Shown here one piece after another: positions 62,101 through 64,000 of a stretch of DNA of 64,000 nt (positions are counted from its first letter, which is position 1; each line of letters starts with the position of its first letter). Location: the NCBI RefSeq assembly GCF_014633365.1, contig NC_068341.1:620001-684000 (forward strand). Direction: 5' to 3'. The DNA is from Diospyros lotus (Eukaryota > Streptophyta > Magnoliopsida > Ericales > Ebenaceae). The notes beneath the pieces are model-generated. The model was not told the DNA's origin and did not search any database. It saw nothing but the letters and a program-made list of their open reading frames with translations. Made by a program: the position numbers and the translations under genes.

Positions 62101-64000
62101 CGCCCCAACTCCAATTTTTGTAGGTTAATCATTGGAATGATGGTTTAATGATAGATAATAACTAAAATGTTAAGTATTAAATCTTAAATTTGAGCTTAAT
62201 AACATCGTCACAAAAAGCTTAATAGAATTTTCTTTATTAAGTGTTGTTCCTCCTTATTTTTAAAATATAATTATACCTAATTTCATAAATAATGCATCAA
62301 TTCCAATCAAATTTAAATTTTAAATATTTAATCATAGATTTTATTTTACTTTCATCCTAAATTTATATTAATATTATAAATATAACATTTTTTAAATTTT
62401 AAATTTATTAAGTTTTCCCTGATAAATTTTATTTTTTTAATTTTTATATTAAATTTGTAATTAATATATTTATTTTATTTTATAAAAATACATCACTGTT
62501 TAATAAATAAATACTTTTAAGGTAATAAATAAAAGCTAATAAACATGTGTGTGAACAGTGAGTATATATATATATATATATTTTTTCTTTTGCTTCAAAG
62601 TTACAAATGGTTGAATTTTTGCCAAAGAGCCCGTGGGCCCCATTGACTGAAGTTGGTGGGTTGAGGGTTGAGATTGGATGATCAGCGGGTGGTGGTGAGA
62701 TTTGGGAGATGGAAACAGCGCGGCGATTTTAATGATTTTGGACCTGTAGACCCCACAGAGAGAGAGAGAGTGAAAATTCAACACAACAGCCATCAAATTT
62801 GACTCAATTGGATCCACCGACGACCCGGCCCACCGGAAAAAGTAACAAATCGTGAAGCATCGATACAGAGTCAGCTGCGTGACAGAGCAGTAACCACGTT
62901 TCCAGAAGCCTATAAATTTTGCAAAATCAAAATTCTTTGTACGCCTAAATATTAAAATAATATATTGTACACTTCCCTCTTGAAATTTGATATTAATGTA
63001 TGAAATATTCCTTAAATCTTTAAAAAAGTTACACCTCCCGTCCGTCCCTGTTATTTTATTATTAGATGGACTTGACTTTTTATGCATTTACATATATTTT
63101 TTTCCAATCATTGTAATTTTAAAAATGTAAAAGAGATGAGTAATGTAATTTATGAAAATGTTAAGGGTGTGGATATAATTTAATCAAATTTTAAAATACA
63201 AAATGTTATGGGTGGTGATGGGATTTGTAAACCCAATGTTATCATGTGAGTGTCAATCAAACTCAAAAGTAAAAATAAATTTAAATTTTAACACAACAAA
63301 ATTAACCTAACCATATTAATTCAAATGGATTTTTAAGATTTTTATTTATTAAAGTGTTATTATAATCTCATCTCTATTATTCAAATGTGTTATATGCATC
63401 CCGCATATTTAATTTTACGATTTTTAAAAATCTTGGAATTAATGACATTAAAAATCTCATCTAATAACTTTTGATTGTGTCAAGAATCTCGTTCATTGCT
63501 AAAAATTTAATTTATATAAATAATATAATTTTTTATAAATAAACACACATATATTCTTCAACTTAAATAATATTTTAATATTTTTCATGATTTTTTTAGA
63601 ATATTAATCTTTTAAAAACAAATATCATAATCAATTGATTAGAACAAAAGTATGTCCCTTAATTTAATTTTTAAATCACAATGAGACATCAAAATAGTAC
63701 GGATGCTATAAATAATTATCACATGCCAAAACTATCTAACGCAATACCCAAAAGAATATATTCCTTCCCAGTTTGTGCAGGCAGCCGCAACAATCCCATT
63801 CGATTCCCAATCATATTCTCTTTATCAATTAATTCTCATTCGTTGAGATGATAGGCTGCCAATGCTTAAACAAAAGCATTACGGATAAATATGTATTTTT
63901 GTTGTTATATTTTTATATTTTTTGTAGTTATTTATTTTTTTGTTATTTTAATTATTTATGAAGATTATTTTTGAGTCAATTTAATTTAAATATTTGGCAT
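62101..64000. other. Upstream AT-rich intergenic DNA
   Basis: No gene supported. There is a (TA)n run at 62563-62581, a GA repeat at 62757-62770, and a more GC-rich patch at 62620-62900 that could be a distal promoter segment. From 62930 to the end it is very AT-rich. Confidence 0.5.

Noticed and set aside
62536..63087. 183-codon open frame on the - strand upstream of the glucosylceramidase
   Set aside because: No recognisable domain. It ends in low-complexity lysine/tyrosine/isoleucine from a (TA)n run, and no splice or start context supports it.

Overview
This window looks like a stretch of an AT-rich nuclear genome from a flowering plant, probably a eudicot. It has long introns with GT-AG (once GC-AG) splice sites. 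It carries plant-type LTR retrotransposons primed by initiator-Met tRNA, RTE-type LINEs, MITE-like repeats and (GA)n leaders. The species cannot be named from the sequence. No prokaryotic, CRISPR, phage or toxin system was seen.

Three host genes carry the window. (1) On the + strand, three 3'-terminal exons (4677-6773) encode the end of a single-pass membrane protein resembling the plant DUF7794 family; its upstream part lies left of the window. (2) On the - strand, a complete glutathione reductase gene (cytosolic GR1 type, 493 aa, 16 coding exons, 8455-41454) was reconstructed with every exon phase closing. It is convergent with gene 1 and spread over about 33 kb because its introns took in several transposons. 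(3) Also on the - strand, a complete GBA2-type non-lysosomal glucosylceramidase (GH116, 978 aa, 18 coding exons, 44241-61137) lies upstream of GR in a head-to-tail arrangement.

The rest is mostly mobile DNA. 1-4657 is a broken Copia element (- strand), cut by the window edge and itself holding a nested solo LTR (764-1098, TSD TAAAC). GR introns hold a nearly young Gypsy chromovirus (16302-21544), an older Gypsy element (22596-28048, TSD ATGAT) with a foreign block inserted in gag, an internally deleted Gypsy derivative (30852-33452, TSD GTATA), and two 5'-truncated RTE LINE copies (11465-11739 and 29229-29928). A longer RTE LINE (52004-54750, TSD ATGAGACAT) sits in a glucosylceramidase intron, beside a TTA-flanked MITE candidate, a GATTCG-rich repeat and a tandem duplication that copied part of an exon. 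The three Gypsy elements are in sense with their host gene; all confident RTE copies are antisense.

The two enzymes are not known to act in one pathway: GR regenerates GSH from GSSG with NADPH, and the GH116 enzyme cleaves glucose from glucosylceramide. Their proximity looks like ordinary gene order. I found no convincing undescribed system. The points most worth a second look are a predicted GC-AG intron, a Copia insertion 19 bp from a splice acceptor, a duplicated partial exon with a live-looking donor, and a Gypsy element with near-identical LTRs but a broken reading frame and no matching target duplication.
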